DNA of 64,000 bases from an uncultured Lachnoclostridium sp. (GCA_946415315.1 CAMKRZ010000010.1:1-64000), one strand, 5' to 3'. Positions 34,388 to 43,224 are shown, counted from the first letter of the stretch. The notes: generated by a model not told the origin, from the sequence alone. Program-made: numbers and translations.

Positions 34388-35095
34388 ATGAGACTGATCT
34401 TAGTACGTCACGGGGATCCGAACTACGAACTGGACTGCTTAACGGAACTGGGGCACAAACAGGCGAAGGTTGTCGCGAAGAGACTGATGGAGGAGGGGAT
34501 TGAGGAAATCTACTGCTCTCCGCAGGGACGCGCGCAGCAGACTGCGAAGCCGTTCTCGGAACTGTCCGGGATCGACACGATCCACACGCTCGATTTTATG
34601 CGTGAGCTTCGGTTCGGAAGTCTGGAGAATCTGTACAGAGAGGGAAATCCCTGGCTCTGCTCGTTCGGGCTGATGCACAAGGGCGTGGATCTGCGGGATC
34701 CGAGCTGGCAGGAGTTCGCTGATTTTGCGAACAATACGGCGACCGTCGACGTGAACACGGTTCAGGCCGGTGTCGACGAGTGGCTCGCGACGCTTGGCTA
34801 TAAGCGCGAAGGGCTGTACTACCGCTGCACGAACGAGACCGACGAGAAGAGGACGATCGTTCTGTTCAGCCACGGAGGCTCTTCGACGGCGCTTCTTGCC
34901 CGCGTGTTCAATATTCCGTTCCCGCACATGTGCGTCATGTTCGGCCATATTCCGCACACCTGCATTACGTCGCTGCGGTTCGATCGCAGGCCGGACAGCC
35001 TCTCCATGCCGATCCTCGAGTACTCGGTGGACGCAAGGCATCTGAATACGATGAATGAGGGAATGACCGGTTCGGTGGAGAGAGCGCAGAGTTGA
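34388..35095 (+). CDS. Histidine phosphatase (phosphoglycerate mutase-like)
   Basis: A 235-residue member of the histidine phosphatase branch. The RHG motif (LVRHGDPNYE, catalytic His8) lies at the N-terminus, CSPQGRAQQTAKPF supplies the second Arg, and LFSHGGSSTALLA the second catalytic His. The enzyme transfers phosphate through phospho-His; the substrate is unknown. ATG 34388 follows GCGAGGGG, 52 bp after the deacylase gene. Confidence 0.92.
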   Translation: MRLILVRHGDPNYELDCLTELGHKQAKVVAKRLMEEGIEEIYCSPQGRAQQTAKPFSELSGIDTIHTLDFMRELRFGSLENLYREGNPWLCSFGLMHKGVDLRDPSWQEFADFANNTATVDVNTVQAGVDEWLATLGYKREGLYYRCTNETDEKRTIVLFSHGGSSTALLARVFNIPFPHMCVMFGHIPHTCITSLRFDRRPDSLSMPILEYSVDARHLNTMNEGMTGSVERAQS

Positions 35096-35121
35096 ACCCC
35101 GGATCTTTCCGGAAGAAACTA

Positions 35122-35248
35122 TTTGCGGGGGTTAATCCCGCAAAACTGAGAAAGGGTGATTTCAATGGTAATGGTTTTAAGACTTCGGAATATCTGATCG
35201 CATGAAACCGTTGATGAATGGTTTCATGCTCTGTGTGCATATGAAACT
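35122..35248 (+). promoter_or_regulatory. Structured leader with candidate 10-codon RLR peptide
   Basis: Three elements precede the kinase-GNAT gene. A hairpin TTTGCGGG/CCCGCAAA lies at 35122-35144. A short frame at 35165-35197 follows AAAGGG by eight bases and encodes MVMVLRLRNI; it contains Arg-Leu-Arg, the pattern of macrolide-stalled leaders such as ErmDL. Then come three mutually complementary segments: GCATGAAACC (35200-35209), GGTTTCATGC (35220-35229) and GCATATGAAAC (35237-35247), so the middle one can pair with either neighbour. The leader stop is three bases before the first segment. Confidence 0.5.
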
Positions 35249-35273
35249 ATGAAATCAAAAGGAGATAAGAAAA

Positions 35274-36395
35274 ATGATATTCCAGGATAATATAATCAAA
35301 CAGTATTTGAAAAATGTGTACTTTATCGCGGGCACGCCCTGCGGCGGCAAGACGATCGTATCGCGGGCGCTCGCAAAGAAATACGGGATTCCGGTGTACG
35401 ACATCGATGAGCGTTTTCCGGAGCACCAGGCAATGTCCGATCCGGCTTCGCAGCCGGCGATGAACAAAAACTTCCGCGACGCCGATGAGTTCTTCGGAAG
35501 AAGCGTGGAGGAGTACAAGGCGTGGCTTCTCAAGAACACGAGAGAGCAGCTCGATTTCGTCCTGCTCGATCTCATGCGGATGTCGAAGGATCAGATCGTG
35601 CTGTGCGACTGTCATCTGACTCTCGAACAGGCAGCGCAGATCACGGATCCCGCGCACGTGGCGTTCATGCTGAAGAAGCCGGAAAATCTTGTGGACGAGT
35701 ATTGCAACCGCCCGGATCATCAGGGCTTCAGTGATTTCATTCACAGTGCGACCGATTTTGAGAAGGCGAAGGCGACCTGCAACGAGACGCTTCTTTCGCT
35801 CAACGCGAAGTATTTTGAGGACGTCAAGGCGAGCGGGTATTTCTGGATCGACCGCGGGGACGGACTGAGTGTTGAGGAGACCGTGGCGCGCACGGCGAAG
35901 CATTTCGGGTTTGACGAGATGTTTCAGAACGCGGGCGCGGCAGCGGAGGACGTGACAATCGTCAAAGTCGACAGGGATACGCCGCTTGCGGAAGAGTTCC
36001 TTCACTTCGTGGAGAACTGCTCGTGGACGGAAGTGCGCGACCATATCGCGGGTTTGATCCGGGGATGGGAGTTCACAGACTGGGAGACGATGTTCGCGGC
36101 AGTGAAGAACGGTAAGATCGTCGGTATGGCGTCGCTTCTGAAGACGGACTACTATCCGTTGCCGGAAATCTTTCCGTGGGTGTCGTGCGTGTTTGTCGAG
36201 AAGGAGTACCGCGGAAATCGGATCAGCGGCAGGCTGATCGACGCGGCCAACCGGTTTGCGAAGGAACAGGGGTTTGCGAAGACCTACATTCCGACGGAGC
36301 ACATGGGGCTGTATGAGCGGTACGGTTACACGTATGTGCGAGATATCGTCAACTACGGCGGCGGCACCGACCGCCTCTATATGAAAACGCTGTAA
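35274..36395 (+). CDS. P-loop kinase-like domain fused to GNAT acetyltransferase
   Basis: A 373-residue fusion. Residues 12-215 resemble a small-molecule or nucleotide kinase: P-loop AGTPCGGKT (about 19-27), IPVYDIDERF, and a helical lid region. Residues 225-373 are a GNAT: MFAAVKNGKIVGMAS, the acetyl-CoA loop EKEYRGNRISGRLIDAANRFA and TEHMGLYERYGYTYV. An enzyme with phosphotransfer plus acetyltransfer capacity is unusual; the bifunctional AAC(6')-APH(2'') is a loose parallel, but the kinase here is of another type. ATG 35274 follows AAAAGGAGATAAG, behind the putative attenuator at 35122-35248. Confidence 0.85.
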   Translation: MIFQDNIIKQYLKNVYFIAGTPCGGKTIVSRALAKKYGIPVYDIDERFPEHQAMSDPASQPAMNKNFRDADEFFGRSVEEYKAWLLKNTREQLDFVLLDLMRMSKDQIVLCDCHLTLEQAAQITDPAHVAFMLKKPENLVDEYCNRPDHQGFSDFIHSATDFEKAKATCNETLLSLNAKYFEDVKASGYFWIDRGDGLSVEETVARTAKHFGFDEMFQNAGAAAEDVTIVKVDRDTPLAEEFLHFVENCSWTEVRDHIAGLIRGWEFTDWETMFAAVKNGKIVGMASLLKTDYYPLPEIFPWVSCVFVEKEYRGNRISGRLIDAANRFAKEQGFAKTYIPTEHMGLYERYGYTYVRDIVNYGGGTDRLYMKTL

Positions 36396-36411
36396 ACGCC
36401 TTAAAACAATG

Positions 36412-36429
36412 ATTCTACTAATGTAGAAT
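36412..36429. other. Intergenic hairpin
   Basis: ATTCTAC-TAAT-GTAGAAT, a perfect 7-bp stem with AT-rich flanks, 16 bp after the kinase-GNAT stop. There is no T tract, so it is a weak terminator at best; an RNA-processing or recombination role cannot be judged. Confidence 0.5.
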
Positions 36430-36483
36430 GTTGTGGCTGAACAGCACTGCAAAAGGCGATTCAACGGTGAAGGGGGTGATCCG

Positions 36484-37269
36484 ATGAACATTTTTGTCGA
36501 GGGCGTGCAGGGTGCCGGCAAGAGCACACTGGTCGGCCTGCTGGCGGAACATTTTCCGAAGTACCGGGTGTTTCGTGAGGGCGACTATAACCCCGTGGAA
36601 CTTGCCTGGTGCGCATACCTGACAGAGGCGCAGTACGCGGAAGTGCTCGCGAAGTATGACAGTCTCCGCGGGGAGATCATCGCGAACACGCACACGGAGG
36701 GCGATCATCGGATCGTCACCTACACAAGAATCATCACGGATGTTCCGGGGTTCCACAAGGACCTGGAGCAGTATGAGATTTACAACAATCGGCTGGGCAG
36801 GGCGGAGTTTGAGGAGATCATCCTCGGGCGGTACGCGAAGTGGAACGGCGATGAATCCGTTTTTGAGTGTTCCATGTTTCAGAACATTGTGGAAAATCAG
36901 ATCCTTTTTTACGAGATGAAAGACGAAGAGATCGTGGATTTTTTCCTGCGGCTTAAGGCCGTTCTCGCGGGGCGGGACTTCCGGATCTTGTATCTGGAGG
37001 CAGATGACATTGCCGGATCTCTTCAGGTCATCCGTAAGGAGCGGGTCGATGAGAACGGAGTGGAGATGTGGTTCCCTCTGATGGTCGGTTTCCTTGAGGA
37101 GAGCCCACACGGCACGCGCCACGGATTGAAAGGCTTTGAAGGACTGGTAAAGCATATGGAGCACCGCAAATCCGTGGAGAAGCGGATCCTTCAGGAAGTC
37201 TTCCCGGAGAAGGCGGTGATCCTAAGGTCGAAACAGTATGATTTGAATGCGGTTTTGGCAAATCTTTGA
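36484..37269 (+). CDS. P-loop NTPase, thymidylate-kinase-like
   Basis: A 261-residue protein starting with a P-loop FVEGVQGAGKST (residues 4-15), the arrangement of deoxynucleoside or thymidylate kinases. The rest is helical with conserved-looking EGDYNPVELAW, YNNRLGRAEFEEIILGRY and ILYLEADDIAGSLQVIRKERVD, where the last contains the lid Arg pattern. Family members in Firmicutes are annotated as hypothetical kinases; the substrate is unknown. ATG 36484 follows AGGGGGTGAT. It leads a close run of four small-molecule-modifying genes up to 39970. Confidence 0.85.
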   Translation: MNIFVEGVQGAGKSTLVGLLAEHFPKYRVFREGDYNPVELAWCAYLTEAQYAEVLAKYDSLRGEIIANTHTEGDHRIVTYTRIITDVPGFHKDLEQYEIYNNRLGRAEFEEIILGRYAKWNGDESVFECSMFQNIVENQILFYEMKDEEIVDFFLRLKAVLAGRDFRILYLEADDIAGSLQVIRKERVDENGVEMWFPLMVGFLEESPHGTRHGLKGFEGLVKHMEHRKSVEKRILQEVFPEKAVILRSKQYDLNAVLANL

Positions 37270-37284
37270 GCCGGACCGCAGGAT

Positions 37285-38358
37285 TTGGAGGACAAAAAGA
37301 CGAATATTCTTGATCAGGCAAAAGAATTATATGAACTGAACGGTTATGAATTGCATGCGGTGTCCGGACATGAGGGCGGCCGTAATGAAATTTATATCTG
37401 CACGCTCGGCGGTGAGAAGAAGTATGTGCTTCGCATCTCGGCGACGGGCGACCGCACGGAGGAGGACTATCTCGCGGAGACTGAGTTCGTGCATTATCTG
37501 GCGGAAAAAGGGGCTCCTGTGGCGGATGTGATCCCGTCGAAATGCGGGAAGCTCGTGGAGCGCATGATCGCGGAACAAGATGCAGCCACAGAGAGTGCTG
37601 TTGCAGGAGACAACGCAGTTGCAGGTGACGCCGCAGCTGCCGGAATGCCTGCTTTCGTGAGTCTCTTCGCGTTTGCGAAGGGCATGCTCATGTACGACAA
37701 CGGCTATCGGTACCGCGAGGGAGCGCCGCTCACGGAGTACTTTTACAACACCGGTAAGGCGCTCGGCGCAATCCACCGGATGGCGAAGGATTTTACGCCG
37801 AAGCACCGCAGACCGGACTATTTCGACAAGTTCAACATGGACTACATCGGGCAGCTGATCCCGGATGAGTTTGCGGAACTGAAGGCGGCGATCGCCGATC
37901 GGATCCGACAGTTTACGGAGCTTCCGCAGACTTTGGACAATTACGGGCTTGTGCACTTCGATTTCTGCGACGGCAACTATCATGTGGATATGAGCAACGG
38001 TGATGTGACGGCGTTTGACTTCGACAACTGTTGCTACTGCTGGTACATGTTCGACCTGGCGCACTTGTGGACACACGGTGTAGGCTGGTTTCAGCATGAG
38101 AGTGATGTGAACAGGCGCAGGCAAGGCATGGACTGGTATTTCAGCTACATTCTGGACGGCTACCGCAGTGAGACCGCGGTTTCCGAGGAGGAGCTGTCGA
38201 AGCTTACACTCTACATCGACATGACGATCATCGAGAGCATCGTGGACGAGTTTGAGTGTGCGGCGCGCGAGGGCGAGGACGTCGATCCCGAGGACATCGA
38301 GGACGATGCGGAGTGCCTGATTAATGGGATTCCTTACGGGGGATTCTTCGAGGAGTAG
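37285..38358 (+). CDS. Aminoglycoside-phosphotransferase-like kinase (APH/CHK fold)
   Basis: A 357-residue protein of the choline/aminoglycoside kinase fold. The ATP-binding strands include KKYVLRISATG; the catalytic loop is LVHFDFCDGNYHVD (canonical HGDxxxxN, with HFD here) and the metal Asp lies in VTAFDFDNC. Residues 97-122 are a low-complexity insert with AVAGD repeats that breaks the usual spacing. The start is uncertain: TTG 37285 opens the frame but has a weak site, whereas GGAGG at 37287-37291 would better serve a rare ATT at 37306. The stop is 2 bp before the next ATG. Confidence 0.83.
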   Translation: MEDKKTNILDQAKELYELNGYELHAVSGHEGGRNEIYICTLGGEKKYVLRISATGDRTEEDYLAETEFVHYLAEKGAPVADVIPSKCGKLVERMIAEQDAATESAVAGDNAVAGDAAAAGMPAFVSLFAFAKGMLMYDNGYRYREGAPLTEYFYNTGKALGAIHRMAKDFTPKHRRPDYFDKFNMDYIGQLIPDEFAELKAAIADRIRQFTELPQTLDNYGLVHFDFCDGNYHVDMSNGDVTAFDFDNCCYCWYMFDLAHLWTHGVGWFQHESDVNRRRQGMDWYFSYILDGYRSETAVSEEELSKLTLYIDMTIIESIVDEFECAAREGEDVDPEDIEDDAECLINGIPYGGFFEE

Positions 38359-38360
38359 AA

Positions 38361-39164
38361 ATGATTTCTTTGACAAGACAACAGATGGAAAATGAGTTTG
38401 CCTCATTTTGCGAAGAGTTATTTCGCCTTCCCGAGATCGGGAGCATCAAAGCGAGAACCGTTACCGTGCTGCGCGACGATTTGCGGGAGGCTGCGAAAGA
38501 GGCCGTCGTGGTCAGTTATCACGACTGCTTCAGCGACATCGACATGGGGATTTGCGTGTGTCTTCCGGCTGACGGGTCTGTCACTCCGGAAGAGTACATG
38601 CGGCGGATCGACCGTCTCGGTGTGACGGAGGAGACCGCGCTCGGATGGATGTTCGTGCCGGAAAATGCGATGTACCGCATCATTTTCCAAAACGGAATGC
38701 GGTATGACTTCGGCTTTGAGTTTACGTATGCGGACGGTGCGAGCGTGGAGCTCGGCGAGGCGCCGGCGTGTGAGGACAACGCGAACTGGCCGCTGGAGAA
38801 CATCCGGCGGTTCTGGTTTGTACAGGTTCAGGCACTCGGCAAATTGTACCGCAGGGACTACCTGATCGGTGCGCATCTCGCGAACATGAACTGCAACGAG
38901 ACGCTCGTGATGCAGATGGTGTTGCGGGATCTGAAGTACAGGACCAACCACCATCGCTACGGATACTCAGAGGAGTCGGAGTACGTGAAGGATCTGGGAC
39001 GGATGCCGTACCAAAGCGCGGATGCAACGTTTCAGAGAATCGCGGATCAGCTGTATGCGGCGGCGCTTACGTACGATCGGCTGACGAAGGAATTCTATCC
39101 GGAGTACCGCGATCACAGCGGGGATTTCTTCGCAATCTGGGACTGGTATGATAAGAATCGGTGA
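38361..39164 (+). CDS. Nucleotidyltransferase-like protein (antibiotic adenylyltransferase type)
   Basis: A 267-residue protein with a nucleotidyltransferase-like motif near residue 53, SYHDCFSDIDMGICV, where the Asp-x-Asp pair binds metal as in AadK/ANT enzymes; the preceding Gly-Ser of the classic motif is altered. The C-terminal half is helical, with DLGRMPY and FYPEYRDHSGDFFAIWDWY. A related family is annotated in Clostridia near APH genes. It starts 2 bp after the preceding kinase and overlaps the following APH by 4 bp, so the three are translationally coupled and may form one resistance or detoxification unit. Confidence 0.78.
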   Translation: MISLTRQQMENEFASFCEELFRLPEIGSIKARTVTVLRDDLREAAKEAVVVSYHDCFSDIDMGICVCLPADGSVTPEEYMRRIDRLGVTEETALGWMFVPENAMYRIIFQNGMRYDFGFEFTYADGASVELGEAPACEDNANWPLENIRRFWFVQVQALGKLYRRDYLIGAHLANMNCNETLVMQMVLRDLKYRTNHHRYGYSEESEYVKDLGRMPYQSADATFQRIADQLYAAALTYDRLTKEFYPEYRDHSGDFFAIWDWYDKNR

Positions 39165-39970
39165 GTGATATGGACGATATTATAAACAATCTGCCGGAGG
39201 CAATCCGGCAATTAATTGAAGGCAAGCCATACGAGACGGATGACATGGGGCGGTCCGGTTCGCAGGTGCGGATCTATGATGATGCGGTCCTGAAGATTGA
39301 AAAGGAACAGCCCAAGCTTGCGCAGATGGTGGAGATCATGCGGTGGCTTGACGGAAAACTGCCGGCGCCGAAGGTCCTCGCGACCGAGGTGAAGGACGGT
39401 TACCGGTATCTGCTGATGAGCAAGGTGAAGGGGCGCATGGCCGTCGACGAATACTACTTAAACCGCCCGGAGGAGCTGACAACACTGCTTGCGGAGGCGC
39501 TCAAGATGCTTTGGAGCGTCGACATCTCCGACTGCCCGAAAACGCTGGACCTGTCGGCGGAGCTTGAGGCGGCAAAGGACCTTGTCGAACATGGTCAGGT
39601 TAACATGAACAATGCGGAACCGGAGACGTTCGGCGAAGGTGGCTTCAAGGATCCTGCGGAACTTCTGCAGTGGCTGTATGACAATCGGCCGGAGACGGAT
39701 CCCGTGTTTGCGCACGGCGATTTCTGCCTGCCGAATATCTTCTTTGAGGATGGGAAGGTGAGTGGATTTATCGACCTTGGGGACGCGGGGATTGCGGATC
39801 GGTGGTATGACGTCGCGCTAGGCTACCGAAGCCTCAAACGCAATGTCAACGGAACCTTCGGCAAGGTCTACGAGGGCGTCGACCCGGACGAGCTGTTCCG
39901 CAAGCTGGGAATCGAGCCGGATTGGGGAAAAATCCGGTATTACATTTTGCTTGACGAGTTGTTCTGTTGA
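39161..39970 (+). CDS. Aminoglycoside 3'-phosphotransferase-like protein
   Basis: A 269-residue protein close in pattern to APH(3') enzymes. RSGSQVRIYDDAVLKIEKE is the nucleotide-binding start, MSKVKGRMA the hinge, FAHGDFCLPNIF the catalytic loop (Asp in HGD), and VSGFIDLGDAGIADRWYDVAL the metal-binding DLG-like stretch. These blocks are the APH(3') signature, so ATP-dependent phosphorylation of an aminoglycoside is a fair prediction, though the real substrate may differ. Start is GTG 39161, overlapping the upstream stop, or ATG 39170 nine bases later. Confidence 0.88.
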   Translation: MSDMDDIINNLPEAIRQLIEGKPYETDDMGRSGSQVRIYDDAVLKIEKEQPKLAQMVEIMRWLDGKLPAPKVLATEVKDGYRYLLMSKVKGRMAVDEYYLNRPEELTTLLAEALKMLWSVDISDCPKTLDLSAELEAAKDLVEHGQVNMNNAEPETFGEGGFKDPAELLQWLYDNRPETDPVFAHGDFCLPNIFFEDGKVSGFIDLGDAGIADRWYDVALGYRSLKRNVNGTFGKVYEGVDPDELFRKLGIEPDWGKIRYYILLDELFC

Positions 39971-40016
39971 ACGATCAATCGCAATCGACGGCAGATTATT
40001 GAAGGGGGCACAACGC

Positions 40017-40484
40017 ATGGAAATCACGTACAAAAAGATGACGGAGGCGGAGCTCGGAACGTTTATCAATATGCGGATTACGCAGCTTAAAGAGGAGTAC
40101 ACATCGGAAGGGAACGTGCCGCCGGAGGTTGACCTTGAGGCGGCGCTTTGGGACTTCTACCACAGGCATATGGCGGACGGGACGTTCGTCTCGTGGCTTG
40201 CGATGGACGGGGAGAAGATCGTAGGCACGAGCGGCATGTCATTTGTCGAGAAGCCACCGTATTTCAGCTGCCCGACGGGGCGGCTCGGGCTTCTTTCAAG
40301 CATGTACACGGACCCCGCGTACCGCCGCATGGGAATCGCGAAGGAGCTTCTTCACCGCGTGGTGGAGGAGGCGAGAGCGTATGGCTGCGGCGCGGTGCAG
40401 ATCACGGCGTCGAACATGGGCGTGAAGCTGTACACCGCCTACGGGTTCCGGCACAACGGGAACTTTATGCAGTACAAACTATAG
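40017..40484 (+). CDS. GNAT N-acetyltransferase
   Basis: A 155-residue single-domain GNAT. Motifs are WLAMDGEKIVGTSG, LSSMYTDPAYRRMGIAKELLHRVVEEARAYG (acetyl-CoA loop RRMGIA) and VKLYTAYGFRHNGNF. Substrate unknown. ATG 40017 follows AAGGGGG; the frame is open far upstream but that part overlaps the APH gene in another frame and is not coding. A 9-bp hairpin follows the gene. Confidence 0.92.
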   Translation: MEITYKKMTEAELGTFINMRITQLKEEYTSEGNVPPEVDLEAALWDFYHRHMADGTFVSWLAMDGEKIVGTSGMSFVEKPPYFSCPTGRLGLLSSMYTDPAYRRMGIAKELLHRVVEEARAYGCGAVQITASNMGVKLYTAYGFRHNGNFMQYKL

Positions 40485-40492
40485 GGAAAGGG

Positions 40493-40516
40493 CCTCGCGG
40501 ACGATGTTCCGCGGGG
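40493..40516. other. Intergenic hairpin
   Basis: CCTCGCGGA-CGATGT-TCCGCGGGG, a nine-pair stem with one G-T wobble, in the 45-bp gap between two GNAT genes. There is no T tract. It includes the GGGG just ahead of the next start, so it could mask that gene's weak ribosome site. Confidence 0.5.
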
Positions 40517-40529
40517 ATCAGGATACAGA

Positions 40530-41057
40530 ATGGATATTTTGAACAATGATATTCGCATCCGTAACGCCGGTCCTGCCGACTGTGAGCAACTGGCCGCGTG
40601 GTGGAATGACGGAAAAGTAATGGCGCACGCCGGGTTTCCAAACGGACTCGGAACGACGCCGGAGCACATCCGCGAGGAGATCGCGGGCGACACCGACGAC
40701 ACGGATCGCCGCTTGATCATTGAGTATAAGGGCGTGTCGATCGGCGAGATGAGCTACGGCAACCTGGGCGGAAACGTCGCGGAGATCGGAGTTAAGATCT
40801 GCAACACGGACTATCAGGAGAAGGGCCTCGGGCGAACGATCCTGAGCATGCTGATCGCGGAACTGTTCGCAAGAGGCTACACAAAGATTGTGCTCGACAC
40901 CAATCTGAAAAATGAGCGCGCCCAGCACGTGTATGAGATGCTCGGGTTCCGCAAACTGCGCGTGAACATCGACTCGTGGAGGAACCAGCTCGGCGAGCTG
41001 CAGTCGTCGGTCGATTACGAGCTTGTGCCGGGGGATTTTGTGGATTATTCCGTTTGA
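40530..41057 (+). CDS. GNAT acetyltransferase, AAC(6')-like
   Basis: A 175-residue GNAT with the shape of AAC(6')/RimJ-type enzymes: IRIRNAGPADCEQLAAWWNDGKVM, KGVSIGEMSY, AEIGVKICNTDYQEKGLGRTILSMLIAELF (acetyl-CoA loop QEKGLGRT) and NERAQHVYEMLGFRKLRVN. The opening WWND with the following KVM is frequent in streptothricin/aminoglycoside-type acetylases, but the substrate is not established. ATG 40530 follows GGGGATCAGGA. Confidence 0.9.
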   Translation: MDILNNDIRIRNAGPADCEQLAAWWNDGKVMAHAGFPNGLGTTPEHIREEIAGDTDDTDRRLIIEYKGVSIGEMSYGNLGGNVAEIGVKICNTDYQEKGLGRTILSMLIAELFARGYTKIVLDTNLKNERAQHVYEMLGFRKLRVNIDSWRNQLGELQSSVDYELVPGDFVDYSV

Positions 41058-41129
41058 GAAAAACAAAAGGACGGTTTATGAGAACAAAGATAACGGAGCG
41101 TCTTGAGTGCTCCGGAATTGGGAGATTAT

Positions 41130-42362
41130 ATGGAAGTACGAAAACTGGTAGGTGAAGAGCGTTTTGCTGCGTACTTAACGGCCGTGTACTGCTTTCACTC
41201 GAGGGTGGAAGATGTCGAGGAGCGGCACGAGCGCAACGTCAATGCCACGATCGAGGACTGGGGAGCATTTGACGACAACAATACATTGATGGCCCGCATC
41301 ATCAACAACAAGTTTGATTTTTATGTGGACGGGACGGCTGTGAAATCCGGCGGAATCGGTGCCGTGGCAACACTTCCGGAGTATCGGAACAGGGGCGCGA
41401 TCCGCGCGATCTTTAAAGACCTCCTGCCGGAGGCGTACGCAAACGGTGAGGTGATCTCGGCGCTCTATCCGTTCAAACATGAGTTTTACCGCAAGTTCGG
41501 ATATGAGACCGTGATTGGCTGGAGCCGGTATAGTCTCACGCCGGAGCTTCTGTGCCGCTACCGTTTTGACGGTGAAGTCACGAAGTGGAAACCGGGCGAT
41601 CCGGTCGACGAATTCATGACCGTGTACAACGCGTTCGCTCCGCAGTACAACATGGCGCATGCGCGGACGGAAGAGCAGATGGCGGAGCATCTGAAGGTGG
41701 AAAAGGAGTATATCGACCGAAAGTTTTCGTATGTGCTGAAGCAGGGCGACGAGCCGATCGCTTATGTAATTTTCAAGGATATCAAGAACGATCCGGCGGC
41801 GATTCTGAAGGTCGAGGAGTGCGCGTGGACGTGCCGCGACGGCTTCCGTGCGGTGCTCGGCTTCCTGGCGCGGTTCGAGGCGGACTACGGTACGATCGAG
41901 ATGCGACTTCCCGCAGGGATCGACCTTCTCCGCGTCGTTGTGACGCCGAACGCGTACGCGATCAAAGAGACGGTGTTCCCGAACTTCATGGTGCGCGTCA
42001 TCAACGCGAAGAAGCTTCTTGAGACGATCCGTAAGCCTGCGGACTGTGATTTTACGATTCGGATTACGGATGAGATGATCCCGGAAAATAACCGCACCTA
42101 CCGTGCGCTTTCCGACCGTGTCGAACTGCTTGGTGAGCGGCTGCCATTGGGTGACGGAACATTCGATGGTGCAGCAGAACAGGCAAGTGACGCTGACAAA
42201 GCGGATATTGACCTCAATGTCCGTGCTCTCGGGCAGCTCGCAATCGGCGGTCTAAACCTTGACGAGGCGATGCTTCGCACGGATGTGACCGTGAACGCGA
42301 AGGAGGAGATGCTCCGGCGTGTGTTTATCCCGAAGAACATCTTCGTCGGAGAGCAGTTTTAG
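41130..42362 (+). CDS. Eis-like multidomain N-acetyltransferase
   Basis: A 410-residue protein of the Eis family: an N-terminal GNAT (GGIGAVATLPEYRNRGAIRAIFKDLL with the acetyl-CoA loop), a second GNAT-like half (residues 150-285; GYETVIGWSRYSL) and a C-terminal sterol-carrier-like domain ending in a carboxylate Phe (VGEQF). In Eis the terminal carboxylate helps deprotonate the substrate; this gene keeps a terminal Phe. Eis enzymes acetylate aminoglycosides at several amines and also peptides. ATG 41130 follows GGGAGA. A short stretch near residue 355 (DGTFDGAAEQASDADKAD) looks like a flexible insert. Confidence 0.92.
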   Translation: MEVRKLVGEERFAAYLTAVYCFHSRVEDVEERHERNVNATIEDWGAFDDNNTLMARIINNKFDFYVDGTAVKSGGIGAVATLPEYRNRGAIRAIFKDLLPEAYANGEVISALYPFKHEFYRKFGYETVIGWSRYSLTPELLCRYRFDGEVTKWKPGDPVDEFMTVYNAFAPQYNMAHARTEEQMAEHLKVEKEYIDRKFSYVLKQGDEPIAYVIFKDIKNDPAAILKVEECAWTCRDGFRAVLGFLARFEADYGTIEMRLPAGIDLLRVVVTPNAYAIKETVFPNFMVRVINAKKLLETIRKPADCDFTIRITDEMIPENNRTYRALSDRVELLGERLPLGDGTFDGAAEQASDADKADIDLNVRALGQLAIGGLNLDEAMLRTDVTVNAKEEMLRRVFIPKNIFVGEQF

Positions 42363-42432
42363 ACTGAGAAGAACACCTACGCAGGAGAACATTTTCCAAA
42401 AGATCAGAGAATCATTTGTGAGACAGAAAACC

Positions 42433-43224
42433 ATGGACATACACGGTCTTGACAACAGAAACGAGGCTTTGATCCTGTGCTTTGCGCAGGAGTCCGCGCG
42501 GATCCTCGGCGACAACCTTGTCGGCGTCTATCTGCACGGTTCTGCCGTCATGGGATGTTTTAATCCCGCGAAGAGCGACCTCGATCTTCTGGTTGTGACC
42601 GAGCATGGCATGTCCGACGCGGTCAAGCGCGAGTTCATGGACATGGTTGTCTTGCTTAACGAGGAGGCGCCCGCCAAGGGCATCGAAATGAGCATCGTGA
42701 GGCGTGAAGTATGCAAACCGTTCGTGTACCCGACGCCGTTCGAACTTCATTTTTCGAAAATGCACCTGGGGTGGTACCGGGATGATACAGCGGATTACAT
42801 TCGAAAGATGAATGGTACCGACCGAGACCTTGCGGCGCATATTACGGTGATCCGCGGCAGAGGTGTGTGCCTGTACGGCGCGCCGATCGCGGACGTGTTC
42901 GGAGAAGTGCCGAAGCGCGATTATATCGACTCGCTTTGGTGCGATATCGAGGAGGCGGAGAATGACATCGCTGCCGACACAATGTATCTTACGCTCAATC
43001 TCACCAGAGTTCTTGCGTACGTAAAGGACGGAAGTGTCCTCTCCAAGCGCGAAGGCGGCGAGTGGGGGCTTGAGAATCTGCCGGAGGAGTACCACGGTCT
43101 TCTTCGGGAAGCATTATCGGAATATCGCGGCGAAACGCCGGGGTATGATATAAGCGTGGCGAAAAACTACGCAAAATCAATGCTGCGTCTGATCCAAAAT
43201 ACTATGCAACCGCAGAACGAGTAG
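42433..43224 (+). CDS. Aminoglycoside nucleotidyltransferase, ANT(3'')/ANT(9)-like
   Basis: A 263-residue adenylyltransferase-like protein. The active-site block reads VGVYLHGSAVMGCFNPAKSDLDLLVV, i.e. Gly-Ser plus Asp-x-Asp exactly as in AadA and Spc enzymes. Later blocks PTPFELHFSKMHLGWY, DLAAHITVIRGRGVCLYG and YLTLNLTRVLAYVKDGSVLSKREGGEWGL match the family's C-terminal domain. ATP-dependent adenylylation of streptomycin or spectinomycin is a reasonable prediction. The start is uncertain: ATG 42433 lacks a good site, while CAGGAGAA at 42380 could serve a frame-extended N-terminus from a rare ATT codon. Confidence 0.88.
   Translation: MDIHGLDNRNEALILCFAQESARILGDNLVGVYLHGSAVMGCFNPAKSDLDLLVVTEHGMSDAVKREFMDMVVLLNEEAPAKGIEMSIVRREVCKPFVYPTPFELHFSKMHLGWYRDDTADYIRKMNGTDRDLAAHITVIRGRGVCLYGAPIADVFGEVPKRDYIDSLWCDIEEAENDIAADTMYLTLNLTRVLAYVKDGSVLSKREGGEWGLENLPEEYHGLLREALSEYRGETPGYDISVAKNYAKSMLRLIQNTMQPQNE

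Noticed and set aside
39843..40016. 58-codon N-terminal extension of the GNAT at 40017
   Set aside because: Overlaps the end of the APH gene in another frame, is Ser/Arg-rich and has no ribosome site; the ATG at 40017 follows AAGGGGG.
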